Origin: Cognataquiflexum gelatinilyticum
Lineage (GTDB): Bacteria; Bacteroidota; Bacteroidia; Cytophagales; Cyclobacteriaceae
Length of the DNA: 64,000 nucleotides
Direction of reading: 5' to 3'
NCBI RefSeq assembly: GCF_024813435.1
Contig: NZ_JANAEZ010000007.1
Location: 62,001-126,000, forward strand
This document shows, in pieces, positions 1 through 8,532 of this stretch; position 1 is the stretch's first letter; each line of letters starts with the position of its first letter. Position numbers and translations under genes: made by a program. The notes beneath the pieces are model-generated. The model was not told the origin of the DNA, did not search any database, and saw only the letters and a list, made by a program, of their open reading frames with translations.

Positions 1-2
1 TC

Positions 3-65
3 TTTGTGGCTTTAGGTCTTTTGCTGATCGGTTGGAGAAAGTACGGGAAAGAAAATATGAAATAA
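3..65 (+). CDS. C-terminal end of a membrane protein (partial)
   Basis: The window opens inside a reading frame that ends at the TAA at 63-65. The visible tail reads FVALGLLLIGWRKYGKENMK. A short hydrophobic stretch followed by a basic end is what the last membrane segment and cytoplasmic tail of an integral membrane protein look like. Only about 20 residues are visible, so the family cannot be named. Another frame of the same strand also stays open here, so the call rests on composition and on the stop lying just before the next promoter-like element. Confidence 0.45.
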   Translation, partial: FVALGLLLIGWRKYGKENMK

Positions 66-79
66 ATGGAAGTGGAAAT

Positions 80-106
80 GATGACATTTTGAAGATGTTT
101 CGATGT
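80..106 (+). promoter_or_regulatory. Shared 27-base upstream element, copy 1
   Basis: GATGACATTT, six unconserved bases, then TGTTTCGATGT. The same two blocks with the same spacing recur at 1438-1464 before the sigma-factor gene. This copy ends 38 bases before the serine-hydrolase start. Conserved blocks separated by a variable spacer are typical of a promoter or operator. Recognition by the ECF sigma factor encoded at 1540 is an inference. Confidence 0.5.
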
Positions 107-144
107 CTGATTAAAAATCCATTGCTCACCAAAATCTTTTCACC

Positions 145-1356
145 ATGAAATCTCAATCCTTAACCAAAACTTTGTTTCGCGCCATCGTCTTTTTTGGCAT
201 TTTACCGATTTACTTTTGGTCATGCAGTCCAAAAGAAGACACTGACCCCACTCCAGCCAAGCCTGTAACTCAGGTGGACATTCCGGTGATTGATGGGAAA
301 ATAGAAGCTTTTTTGGCTGCCCAAAAAATCCCCGGGGCATCTCTTGCCATTTCTAAAAACGGTAAATTAGTCTACAAAAAAGGGTATGGAAAAGCCGATG
401 TGGAAGGCAATGTGGACATGACCACCAACCACCGCATGCGGGTGGCGAGTGTGTCCAAGACTTTTACCGGAGTGGCTATTATGAGATTGGTTCAGGCAGG
501 CAAATTGAACCTTGACGACAAAGTATTTGGAGCTGACGGAATTTTGGGTACCACCTACGGAACCAAAGCCTATAATGACCGGGTAAAAAGCGTAACTGTG
601 AAAAACCTCCTTCAAATGACAACAGGAGGCTGGGTTTTACCCAATGACCGGGATGCCATCGATTCGAATCCTGCGATGAACACTACCGCTTTTTTCAATT
701 GGATGATGGACAATGCGGTTTTAAAATACAATCCTGGTTCCCAATATTGGTACATCAATACCAACTACTTCATCGCTGCAAGAATCGTCGAAAAGGTTTC
801 GGGGAAGTCTTTTTACCAATTTATGAAAGATGATTTTCTCACTCCACTTGGGATCAATTCGGCAGTATATGGAAAATCGGCCATGACAAACCTTCATCCC
901 GATGAGACCAAATATTACGGGCAAGGAGCATTAAAAGGATATGAATATAACCTCAATATTGAAAGAAGGGATGGAGATGGTGGATTGGTAATCAGTGCCC
1001 CGGATTTGTTGAAGTTTATTTTGGCCATAGACGGCAATCCAAGTCGCCCGGATATTTTGGATGCCTCCACTTTTCAAAAATTCATTGAAGGTTCAGGACC
1101 GGCACCATTGAATCCCAACTTCGGCAACGGAATCCTAAAATGGAATACCAGGTTTCTATTTTATGGTGCACTTCCTGGTACCCGGTCTTCTTACATGACA
1201 GAAAACAATGGCATGGCTGTGGCATTGATATTCAATGGAAACGCTGATTATACCAACAATTCGGTTTATAACCCATTCGTACAGGCCCATCAGGCACTTT
1301 TGGTGGACCTGATTACCAAGGACCTCAATGTTTACCTAGACATTGATCAGTTTTAA
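145..1356 (+). CDS. Serine hydrolase lipoprotein, class C beta-lactamase-like fold
   Basis: Probable envelope-anchored serine hydrolase of the class C beta-lactamase/penicillin-binding-protein-like family, which includes peptidases and esterases as well as beta-lactamases. A lipoprotein signal ends in FWSC with the acylated cysteine at residue 27. The nucleophile motif SVSK (Ser102, Lys105) and the second motif YIN (Tyr203-Asn205) are in their expected places. The usual C-terminal HxG/KTG box is not obvious; GALPGT near residue 350 may replace it. The 403-residue length is normal. The gene stands alone and ends in a strong hairpin terminator. Its upstream element is shared with the sigma-factor gene that follows. 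The substrate is unknown. Confidence 0.85.
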   Translation: MKSQSLTKTLFRAIVFFGILPIYFWSCSPKEDTDPTPAKPVTQVDIPVIDGKIEAFLAAQKIPGASLAISKNGKLVYKKGYGKADVEGNVDMTTNHRMRVASVSKTFTGVAIMRLVQAGKLNLDDKVFGADGILGTTYGTKAYNDRVKSVTVKNLLQMTTGGWVLPNDRDAIDSNPAMNTTAFFNWMMDNAVLKYNPGSQYWYINTNYFIAARIVEKVSGKSFYQFMKDDFLTPLGINSAVYGKSAMTNLHPDETKYYGQGALKGYEYNLNIERRDGDGGLVISAPDLLKFILAIDGNPSRPDILDASTFQKFIEGSGPAPLNPNFGNGILKWNTRFLFYGALPGTRSSYMTENNGMAVALIFNGNADYTNNSVYNPFVQAHQALLVDLITKDLNVYLDIDQF

Positions 1357-1396
1357 GATGAAATTAATTTTTTTATCACTGGGACGACCAACCCTT

Positions 1397-1429
1397 AATC
1401 GGCCAAGTTCTCTTGGCCGATTTTTTTTT
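1397..1429 (+). terminator. Intrinsic terminator of the serine hydrolase gene
   Basis: An 11-base-pair stem (1397-1407 with 1412-1422) closes a four-base loop and runs into nine T residues on the + strand. It lies about 40 bases after the stop codon of the serine hydrolase. Confidence 0.85.
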
Positions 1430-1437
1430 GAATAATT

Positions 1438-1464
1438 GATGACATTTAAGGTTTGTTTCGATGT
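1438..1464 (+). promoter_or_regulatory. Shared 27-base upstream element, copy 2
   Basis: GATGACATTT, six bases, TGTTTCGATGT: identical in both blocks and in spacing to 80-106. It sits 75 bases before the sigma-factor start. If it is a promoter read by that sigma factor, the sigma operon would be autoregulated, a common ECF arrangement. Confidence 0.5.
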
Positions 1465-1539
1465 AAGTATATAAGACTATTAAGAAATTCAGTTTGTAAA
1501 AAAGCCGTTAAATAGTATATTTCTGTAATGTTTTGAATC

Positions 1540-2100
1540 ATGCAGGAACCTACTTTTAATCCTTTTACCCAAGATGAATTGATCCTTGGAATCAAGTCAA
1601 ATGAGCCAAAAGTGCTCAAATGGCTTTACCAATCCCAATACCCAAAAATTGAAAAATATGTGGCAGCCAATAACGGTGATGAAGATCAGGCCAAGGATAT
1701 ATTTCAGGAAGCTTTCATAACAGTTTGGAACAATGTCAGGTCAGATAAATTCATACCCGAAAACGGTACTGCAGTAACAGGATATTTGTATCAAATCGCA
1801 AAAAACAAATGGTTGGATTACCTAAGGTCATCCAAATATCAAAAAACCACCAACCTCGATACCAAGCATGACAGGTCTGAGGAGGAGGAAGGAAATTCGG
1901 AATCCTTGCAAAGCCAAATGGCCGCAGAATTCAAGAAATTGGGAGAAAACTGCAAGGAAATCCTGAAAAGGTTTTACTTCCAAAAAGAATCCATGGAGAC
2001 CATTGCAAAGGCTTTCCAGTGGACTGAGGCCACAGCCCGGAACAACAAATACAGGTGCATTCAGCGCCTCAAAGAAAAAATGAATACCCTAAATAATTAG
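1540..2100 (+). CDS. ECF-type RNA polymerase sigma factor
   Basis: A 186-residue sigma-70 family factor of the extracytoplasmic-function type. Region 2 is recognisable around residues 25-95, with DQAKDIFQEAFITVW and the promoter-melting part GYLYQIAKNKWLDYLR. A region 4 helix-turn-helix lies around 125-180 (CKEILKRFYFQKESMETIAKAF). The start is an ATG. The next gene begins four bases after the stop and encodes a single-span membrane protein, so the pair is read as sigma factor and membrane-bound partner. The signal sensed is unknown. The upstream element shared with the serine hydrolase suggests a small regulon. Confidence 0.88.
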   Translation: MQEPTFNPFTQDELILGIKSNEPKVLKWLYQSQYPKIEKYVAANNGDEDQAKDIFQEAFITVWNNVRSDKFIPENGTAVTGYLYQIAKNKWLDYLRSSKYQKTTNLDTKHDRSEEEEGNSESLQSQMAAEFKKLGENCKEILKRFYFQKESMETIAKAFQWTEATARNNKYRCIQRLKEKMNTLNN

Positions 2101-2104
2101 AAAA

Positions 2105-2845
2105 TTGGACTCTAACAATTTATACTCGCAACAGGAATTTGAAAGAATCGAAAGCTACATCCTGGGTCTGATGACCGAAGAAGAAAAGCTTTCCTTTGAA
2201 TCAGAACTGAAGATTGACCAAAACCTCAAGACCAGATACGAAGACATCAAGGTCCTGTTACAGGAGGTAGAATTGGCTTCTTTGAAGGACAGCATGGAAG
2301 TGTTCCATGCCGAATTGAAATCTTCCACCCCGGTAGGCCCGATCAATTCCAAAAAACCATTTACCTGGAAGCCACTTGCCGTAGCTGCTTCCCTGCTTTT
2401 TCTATTGGCGATTACGCTTTGGGTCTTTTTGGGCAATACCAATGAGAATGAAAAATTATTCACGGCCTATTACCAACCGGATCCCGGGATGGTGACAGCG
2501 ATGGGTACCAATTCTAATTATGAATTTGACCGCGGTATGGTGGATTACAAAACCGGGGATTATCAGGCAGCCATCACAAGGTGGGAAAAACTATTGGCAC
2601 AAAAACCACATAACGATACCCTCAATTACTTCCTTGGCTCTGCGCTCCTCGCTGTAGGTGATGATAAACTTGCCCTACCATTCCTTCAAAAAACTCTTGA
2701 AACCGAAAGCGGAATTTTCCTAAAAGAGGCATCTTGGTATCTTGGGCTCGCCTATCTAAAATCAGGAAATAATGCCGAAGCATTAAAATACCTCCAAAAT
2801 TCAGGAAGGGAAGAAGCTGCTGAAATTATTGAAAAACTGAAATAA
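2105..2845 (+). CDS. Single-span membrane TPR protein, probable anti-sigma partner
   Basis: A 246-residue protein translated from a TTG codon four bases after the sigma-factor stop, so probably translationally coupled. The N-terminal 80 residues (EFERIESYILGLMTEEEKLSFE) resemble the cytoplasmic sigma-binding part of Bacteroidota anti-sigma proteins. A single membrane segment follows at about 97-117 (LAVAASLLFLLAITLWVFLG). The remaining 125 residues form two or three tetratricopeptide repeats, such as GDYQAAITRWEKLLAQKPHN. By this topology the TPR part would lie in the periplasm and could sense a protein or envelope signal. The anti-sigma role is inferred from position and topology. Confidence 0.7.
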   Translation: MDSNNLYSQQEFERIESYILGLMTEEEKLSFESELKIDQNLKTRYEDIKVLLQEVELASLKDSMEVFHAELKSSTPVGPINSKKPFTWKPLAVAASLLFLLAITLWVFLGNTNENEKLFTAYYQPDPGMVTAMGTNSNYEFDRGMVDYKTGDYQAAITRWEKLLAQKPHNDTLNYFLGSALLAVGDDKLALPFLQKTLETESGIFLKEASWYLGLAYLKSGNNAEALKYLQNSGREEAAEIIEKLK

Positions 2846-2967
2846 GCCATTTTGTGACTTCTTCACAAAGCAATTTCGGCAATGTTTTTCCAGTAAAATT
2901 TTTTCGAAGAAGAGAGCAATTTGGAATTTTTAGGCATCAATCCCTTCAAATTTTATAATTTGCCCCC

Positions 2968-4122
2968 ATGCGACATACTTCTTACATAGAAATCAGCAGA
3001 CAGGCTTACAGGAAAAACATGGATTTTTTGAAATCAGATATAGGTCCCAAAACCGAAATATCCGTAGTCGTCAAAGGAAATGCCTACGGTCACGGTATTG
3101 AAAATATTGTGGCTTTGGCAGAAGAAAACGGAATCAAGCACTTCAGCACTTTTAGCGCAGATGAAGCCTTGCGGGTACATGAAGCAAGCAAATCAACCAG
3201 TGACGTGATGGTCATGGGGATGTTGGAAAATGAGGATTTGGAAGAAATTATCAGGAAAGGAATCAGCTTTTATGTTTTTGAATTTGATCGATTGGAAGCG
3301 GCAATTATTGTGTCCAAAAAGCTCCTAATCAAAGCCAAAATCCATATCGAAGTGGAAACGGGATTCCACCGCACCGGATTTGAATGGGATGAAAAAGAAG
3401 CCCTTATCCAACTCCTGAAAGAAAATAGCAGCCACCTTTCTCTCGAGGGATTGTGTACACACTATGCCGGGGCGGAAAGTATCAGCAACTATGTCAGGGT
3501 CCGAAAACAGATCAAACGGTACAAAAAATTCAAACAGTGGTTTGATGCACAAAATATCTTCTTTGAAAAATACCATACCGCCTGTTCCGCTGCAACGCTA
3601 CTTTATCCGGAAACAAAAATGGACTTGGTAAGAATAGGAATAGCCTCTTATGGTTTTTGGCCAACACAAGAAACTTATATGTACAGGTTTCAATCATTGG
3701 CAGAAAACAATAAAAACCCGCTCAAGAGGCTCATCAGCTGGAAAAGCAGCATCATGAATACCAAGTCTGTCAAGATGGGGGAATTCATCGGATATGGTTC
3801 CAGCTATATGGCACCGCGAAACATGAAGATCGCTTTGGTCCCTATCGGTTATGGACATGGATATAGCAGATGGCTTAGTAATCAGGGCAAAGTCCTGATT
3901 TCGGGTAAGATTGTGCCTGTTACCGGAACAGTGACCATGAACAGTATTGCTGTGGACATCACAGACTTGGGACAAGTTCAAAAAGGGGATGAGGTCGTCA
4001 TCATCGGTGTTCAGGGCGACCATGAAATCACCGTCGCTTCATTTGGAGAGTCAAGCCAGCAGGTGAATTATGAATTACTTACAAGATTGCCATTGGATAT
4101 CCCAAGAAGGATTGTGGACTAA
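2968..4122 (+). CDS. alr: Alanine racemase
   Basis: Pyridoxal-phosphate enzyme interconverting L- and D-alanine for peptidoglycan synthesis. The PLP lysine is Lys36 in VVVKGNAYGHG, and the catalytic tyrosine is about Tyr276 in GEFIGYGSSY. The N-terminal TIM-barrel and C-terminal beta domains fill the 384 residues, a normal length. The usual MCMD substrate-binding motif is replaced by TMNSIAVD, so another amino-acid preference cannot be excluded. It is monocistronic and convergent with the methyltransferase that follows. A start at this ATG places the barrel strand ISVVVKG at the expected distance. Confidence 0.88.
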   Translation: MRHTSYIEISRQAYRKNMDFLKSDIGPKTEISVVVKGNAYGHGIENIVALAEENGIKHFSTFSADEALRVHEASKSTSDVMVMGMLENEDLEEIIRKGISFYVFEFDRLEAAIIVSKKLLIKAKIHIEVETGFHRTGFEWDEKEALIQLLKENSSHLSLEGLCTHYAGAESISNYVRVRKQIKRYKKFKQWFDAQNIFFEKYHTACSAATLLYPETKMDLVRIGIASYGFWPTQETYMYRFQSLAENNKNPLKRLISWKSSIMNTKSVKMGEFIGYGSSYMAPRNMKIALVPIGYGHGYSRWLSNQGKVLISGKIVPVTGTVTMNSIAVDITDLGQVQKGDEVVIIGVQGDHEITVASFGESSQQVNYELLTRLPLDIPRRIVD

Positions 4123-4171
4123 GCCTCAGGAACGAAAAATCAAAAGACTTTGAATCCTTGGGCGGTGGGGT

Positions 4172-4960
4172 TCAATGCAGAGGACTTCCCAAAAGATACA
4201 ATTTGTTGCCTCCCTTTCCTTTCAATTTGCCCATTTCCCAGCTGTAGCTTTTGTCCGATAATCCTTGAATCAAATCTTCCATATCTTCTAAAGTGTAGGT
4301 TCGGGCATTGGATACAGCCCCGTCCCAAGCGATGAATAGGGGAAGTATCGGAATCAGGTAAGTAAAAACCAGTTGTTGCCAGGACATGGGACGCACCAGA
4401 GGAGTAAAAATAAAGGTCATGATAAAAGCAAATGGCATAGCCAGCCACCAAAGAAAAATGGGGACGGAGTTGTCAGAAATTTCAAAAATCAGGATAGGCT
4501 GATTGGCCTCTTTGGCATTTTTCAATATTTTTCTGGCCAGCTCCGGTTTCATGTGATGCATGCTGCTGACCATAGTCCTCAGGCCAACCAAACCCTTGCG
4601 AACCTGTGTAGCGTCTAGTGGGTCTGTAAGATAAGCTACCGATGGATCATTTTTTTGATTGATGGATTTGGCTGCTTCATGGTTGGGATACAAGTCACTC
4701 AGCATCAACTTGAGATCAGGAAATCTTCCAGAAGTCCTGAGGTTTTCTGCCACATCCAGCATCGGACCACCACTTCCTGAACAGAGATCCAAAATCAAAA
4801 GAGCTTCCGATTTTTGCAAACCTTTTTCCACCAGTTTTTCCAATAGACCTGCTGTCCCAAGGATTTTATGAAAGGTCATGATATACCGCGTCATCAATAC
4901 CCTGATCCGGTCAGGAAACCAAGACATGTCCTCAAATTCAAACAGGTGGATTCTTTTCAT
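4172..4960 (-). CDS. Class I SAM methyltransferase with C-terminal membrane segments
   Basis: 262 residues. The SAM-binding motif I is LILDLCSGSGGPM (about residues 55-67), followed by an acidic LMLSDLYPN loop, so a Rossmann-type methyltransferase is clear. Around residues 165-215 two hydrophobic stretches (FLWWLAMPFAFIMTFIF and LVFTYLIPILPLFIAW) predict membrane association, which is unusual and suggests a lipid or membrane-embedded substrate. The last part, SYSWEMGKLKGKGGNKLYLLG, again looks like methyltransferase fold. It is transcribed alone, convergent with alr and divergent from the aminotransferase. The substrate is not known. Confidence 0.75.
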   Translation of the reverse strand: MKRIHLFEFEDMSWFPDRIRVLMTRYIMTFHKILGTAGLLEKLVEKGLQKSEALLILDLCSGSGGPMLDVAENLRTSGRFPDLKLMLSDLYPNHEAAKSINQKNDPSVAYLTDPLDATQVRKGLVGLRTMVSSMHHMKPELARKILKNAKEANQPILIFEISDNSVPIFLWWLAMPFAFIMTFIFTPLVRPMSWQQLVFTYLIPILPLFIAWDGAVSNARTYTLEDMEDLIQGLSDKSYSWEMGKLKGKGGNKLYLLGSPLH

Positions 4961-5279
4961 TTCATGATAGGATATTGATCAAAAAGCACCATTTATCATT
5001 TTTCAGATTGAATTTACTTAATTTTTTGCGTAGTTTTTAAAAACGAAAATCTGTGCTCTCACTTTTTTTCGGATTTTGATTTAAATATGTTATCTAGTTC
5101 AGATTCAGGTATTTCGGATTCCATACTCCACTTAATAAGTCTAGGAGTTGGCTGTCCAAAGACAAAGTTTTTATTCCCAAAAGATCAGATTTAATTCCAA
5201 ATGAAACGCCTTGAATTACGATTTAAAATGAAATAAATTAAACCCCTGTCCCTGTAGGCTTAATCTCTAAATCAAAAAA
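4961..5279. other. Divergent intergenic region, 319 bases
   Basis: AT-rich gap between the leftward methyltransferase and the rightward aminotransferase, so it must carry both promoters. No repeat, hairpin terminator or convincing operator was seen. No open frame here has a recognisable product. Confidence 0.5.
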
Positions 5280-6581
5280 ATGAATCAATCCAATAACCGT
5301 CGCTCATTTCTCAAAAAAGCCACAGCAATGGTAGGGGCTTTTTCGGCAAACAGTATTTTTAACGAGCTTCATGCAGCAGAGTGGGATAACTTGGAGAAAA
5401 CTTACCATGGCCGCGATGCCGTGGAAATGGCATCCAATGAGGATTATTGGGCAGTAATTCAGCAGGGGTATTCCGCAAGCACTTCCCCCATCGTCATGCT
5501 CAATAACGGGGGCGTATCCCCAAGTCCGATAGTAGTACAACAAGCTGTGGAGCGGTTTAATCAGATGACCAATCTGGGTCCTTCATACTACATGTGGCAG
5601 ATTTTGGACCAAGGGAGAGAAAATCTCCGTGAAAGCCTCGCCAAGTTAGGTGGCTGCTCACCGGAAGAAATAGCGATCAACCGCAATGCCACAGAAGCCT
5701 TGGTGACGGTCATCTATGGCTTGGATCTCCAAAGAGGAGATGAAGTGATCGGGAGCCATCAAGATTATCCTAACATGATGCAGGCTTGGAAACAGCGGGA
5801 AATGAGGGAGGGCATAGTGTACAAACAGCTTGATTTCGAATTTCCTATAGAAGATGATGAACAGATCGTAAGGGCCTACCAAAATGCCATCACCCCAAAA
5901 ACCAAATTCATCCACATTACCCATGTGGTCAACTGGACTGGTCAGATCATGCCCGTACAAAAGATCGCAAGAATGGCCCATCAAAAAGGCATAGAAGTCA
6001 TAGTAGACGGAGCACATTCTTATGGCTTATTGGAATTCAATATTCCTGATTTGGAAGGGGACTACTTTGGTACCAGCCTCCACAAGTACCTTTCCGCACC
6101 GATTGGCAGCGGCATGCTTTGGGTCAAAAAAGAAAAGATCTCCAAAGTTTGGCCTTTGATCTGTGCAGGGGATCCAAAATCAGGAGATATACGAAAATTT
6201 GAAAATCTCGGGACAAGAAGCTTTCCCATCGAGCAGGGAATCGGGGAAGCCCTTAATTTTCACAATGCTATCGGTACCAAAAGAAAAGAGGAAAGAGTCC
6301 GGTACTTAAAAGATTATTGGGCTACCAAAGCGGTGGAAATCCCCAAACTTAAGCTTCACACTTCTTTAAAAAAAGAGTACAGCTGTGCCTTGGCCTGTAT
6401 CTCCATAGATGGGCTAAGCCCATCTGAAGTCTACTCTCAACTGATCAAATTAGGCAAAATCCAAACTTCACCCATTGCATTGGGCAAACTGAATGTGGTC
6501 AGAATCTCACCCCATGTGTATACCAAGATTTCGGATTTGGATAAGTTGGTGGAATGCCTGTCAAAAATTTCAAAGGGATAG
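5280..6581 (+). CDS. Tat-exported class V aminotransferase-like PLP enzyme
   Basis: A 433-residue fold-type I PLP enzyme of the class V aminotransferase/cysteine desulfurase group, close to isopenicillin-N-epimerase-like proteins. The PLP lysine lies in YFGTSLHKYLSAP (about residue 270), preceded by the cofactor-binding aspartate in EVIVDGAHSYG. The N-terminus carries a twin-arginine signal (NNRRSFLKKATAMVGAFSA), implying that the folded holoenzyme is exported. The protein keeps the residues needed for cofactor binding. It is a single-gene unit ending 18 bases from a convergent lipoprotein gene. The substrate cannot be read from the sequence. Confidence 0.82.
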   Translation: MNQSNNRRSFLKKATAMVGAFSANSIFNELHAAEWDNLEKTYHGRDAVEMASNEDYWAVIQQGYSASTSPIVMLNNGGVSPSPIVVQQAVERFNQMTNLGPSYYMWQILDQGRENLRESLAKLGGCSPEEIAINRNATEALVTVIYGLDLQRGDEVIGSHQDYPNMMQAWKQREMREGIVYKQLDFEFPIEDDEQIVRAYQNAITPKTKFIHITHVVNWTGQIMPVQKIARMAHQKGIEVIVDGAHSYGLLEFNIPDLEGDYFGTSLHKYLSAPIGSGMLWVKKEKISKVWPLICAGDPKSGDIRKFENLGTRSFPIEQGIGEALNFHNAIGTKRKEERVRYLKDYWATKAVEIPKLKLHTSLKKEYSCALACISIDGLSPSEVYSQLIKLGKIQTSPIALGKLNVVRISPHVYTKISDLDKLVECLSKISKG

Positions 6582-6599
6582 AAATCCGATTTCAATAAC

Positions 6600-7586
6600 T
6601 TAAGGTTTTGAAATCTTGCCCGCCTGCAGGACCTCCAGTTCTCGCGAAAGGCTCTTCAGGTCCTGCATCATAAGGTTGATCTGTGAGCCAAGCTGATCGT
6701 ACATACTTGCCCTTTCCACAAGTTCATCGCTGAGGTAAATACCCCCGGATCCAAAAAACTTTCCAACCAATTCCTTTTTCTCTTTGGGATTGAGGCTGTC
6801 AAAAATTCCCAAACCCATCCATTTTTCGATGATTTCTTCTCTTTTTGAAATTTGTACTTCCTTTTCCGGGTAAATATAATTGAGGTAATACCAAACCGAG
6901 GCGGGAAAATATTTAGAAGCTGTCGGTCCCTCCCAAATTTCCTGAAGGTGGTTGCGTTCATGGTTAAAAGTGACCTTCTTCTTGTTGACCAAAATCATCA
7001 CACCCAAAGTCGCCCCAGCAATACCTGTGGCAAGGGCAATGTATTCACCGGTATTTCCCTGATCAAGATATACAGTAGTCAGGATTGCGCCGGCTGCACC
7101 GATGATGATGGAAGAGACGGTCAATTTGGTATCTGTATCTCCTTCTTTTGCTTTGAGGTAATTGGCAATTTGGTCAATGCGCTCCTCTTCACATCCAAGT
7201 TCGGCCGACTCCGAGGAAATTTCAAGCTCCGCAAATCCGATTCTTTGTGAAAGTTTCTGATACAATTCCAAGTGGCTAATCCTGTTTTCTAATGTTGGAT
7301 TGGCGTAAAAAGCTTCCAGGCTGATAATGTACCTTTCCAACAATTCCAAAATCCCCATCGCATTTGCGACGTTGAGGCTATTCTTGGAAAAGTTTTTTTG
7401 AAGGCTTTCGGGCAATGATAGGCTATGCAGGGGTGCAGGGATCTGGTCCTCTTGATAATCATAGAAGAATTCCTGAAAGCAATTGCTCTTGTCAAGACGC
7501 AGGTTGATATTCGAATCCTGAACACTCGCACAGGAAGCGAACAAAAAAACCAAACTGAGGTATAAACCAAAAAAACCCGGTCTCAT
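6600..7586 (-). CDS. Hypothetical lipoprotein with internal hydrophobic pair
   Basis: About 328 residues. The start at 7586 is chosen because it yields a lipoprotein signal (MRPGFFGLYLSLVFLFASC); an upstream in-frame ATG at 7661 would bury it. The start overlaps the stop of the DUF4349 gene upstream in an ATGA, implying translational coupling. The middle (about 155-205) has two hydrophobic stretches (VSSIIIGAAGAILTTVYL and IALATGIAGATLGVMIL) separated by a short loop. The C-terminal half is charged, with possible helices. No family is recognised. Its partner suggests an envelope role. Confidence 0.65.
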   Translation of the reverse strand: MRPGFFGLYLSLVFLFASCASVQDSNINLRLDKSNCFQEFFYDYQEDQIPAPLHSLSLPESLQKNFSKNSLNVANAMGILELLERYIISLEAFYANPTLENRISHLELYQKLSQRIGFAELEISSESAELGCEEERIDQIANYLKAKEGDTDTKLTVSSIIIGAAGAILTTVYLDQGNTGEYIALATGIAGATLGVMILVNKKKVTFNHERNHLQEIWEGPTASKYFPASVWYYLNYIYPEKEVQISKREEIIEKWMGLGIFDSLNPKEKKELVGKFFGSGGIYLSDELVERASMYDQLGSQINLMMQDLKSLSRELEVLQAGKISKP

Positions 7587-8410
7587 GAGTGTGATTTGTT
7601 TTTTCTTCTGAGATACATGACTAAGATAAAAACCATAGCACCAGCAATGTAAAAAGGCCATAAGGTCACCAATCCTACAAAAACAGTCAAAAATACCTGC
7701 AAGCCATTATCCAAAGCATTGATAATGCGTACCCAAAAACACTTCTTCTTATCTGAGTTCAATTCATAGGGCAGTTCTTCATAAAACTGCACCTGAATCA
7801 AACTGAATTTAATCTGCTTGCTGAGGTAGTTGAACTGCCCTTCCATCATCTCAATGTCTGTTCTGACTTCGTTGAGGTTCCGCTCGATTTCCAAGATGTC
7901 TTTGACTTCATTTGCCTTGTATAATATTTCTCTATACCTCTTTTCAAGTTCAAGTTTATTTTGGATCCGGCTTTGCAGGTCATAGTAGCGCTCGGTCACA
8001 TCATCTACATTGGAGTATTTGTTTTCGACCCTGAAGGCTATTCCCGAAATCGCATTCAGCAGGCTGTCGTACCTGTCGGAAGGAACACGGATACTGAGGT
8101 TATAGCTTTTTCTGAATTGGTCGTTGTTTTGGGTTTCATTCTCCAAATAGGCCTCGTATCTACCAAGCATACCTTTGATCTGGTGAAAGTCTTTTTCCAA
8201 ATCTTCTGATTGGAAATTGATCCCTCCTGAGCGGACAAGTTTCTGGCTGATTTCGGGGGAAAGAAGTTTTGAATCTGAAGGAGGTGCTTCTTGTCTGCTG
8301 ACAGGTATCTCTTGGACTACTTCAAAATCTGAAGAGACAAAATCTACATTTTCAGATGGACTATTGGAACAGGCGGCAACAATAAACGCCAAAGCAAAAA
8401 ACAGCTTCAT
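7583..8410 (-). CDS. DUF4349 lipoprotein
   Basis: A 275-residue membrane-anchored protein of the DUF4349 family. The start at 8410 gives the lipoprotein signal MKLFFALAFIVAAC; a longer form from 8431 adds seven unlikely residues. The core matches the family: a conserved domain from about 55 to 210 with a coiled coil (YREILYKANEVKDILEIERNLNEVRTDIEMMEGQ) and a C-terminal membrane helix at about 238-262 ending in a basic tail. The molecular function of DUF4349 is unknown. It overlaps the downstream lipoprotein by four bases, so the two are probably made together. Confidence 0.8.
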   Translation of the reverse strand: MKLFFALAFIVAACSNSPSENVDFVSSDFEVVQEIPVSRQEAPPSDSKLLSPEISQKLVRSGGINFQSEDLEKDFHQIKGMLGRYEAYLENETQNNDQFRKSYNLSIRVPSDRYDSLLNAISGIAFRVENKYSNVDDVTERYYDLQSRIQNKLELEKRYREILYKANEVKDILEIERNLNEVRTDIEMMEGQFNYLSKQIKFSLIQVQFYEELPYELNSDKKKCFWVRIINALDNGLQVFLTVFVGLVTLWPFYIAGAMVFILVMYLRRKNKSHS

Positions 8411-8532
8411 AGAATACGGGTTAAAATTCAACCAAAATTTAAGTAAAAAGAACCTAAAAAAATCGTGTTTGATTTACCGTGAAGGAAAACTTGTTTTGGA
8501 TTGAAAGGGAAAAGGAAAGAAAGGGCTTCTAG

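Noticed and set aside
7586..7661. 25-residue N-terminal extension of the lipoprotein at 6600
   Set aside because: It overlaps the DUF4349 gene and hides a clear lipoprotein signal, so the shorter start at 7586 is preferred.
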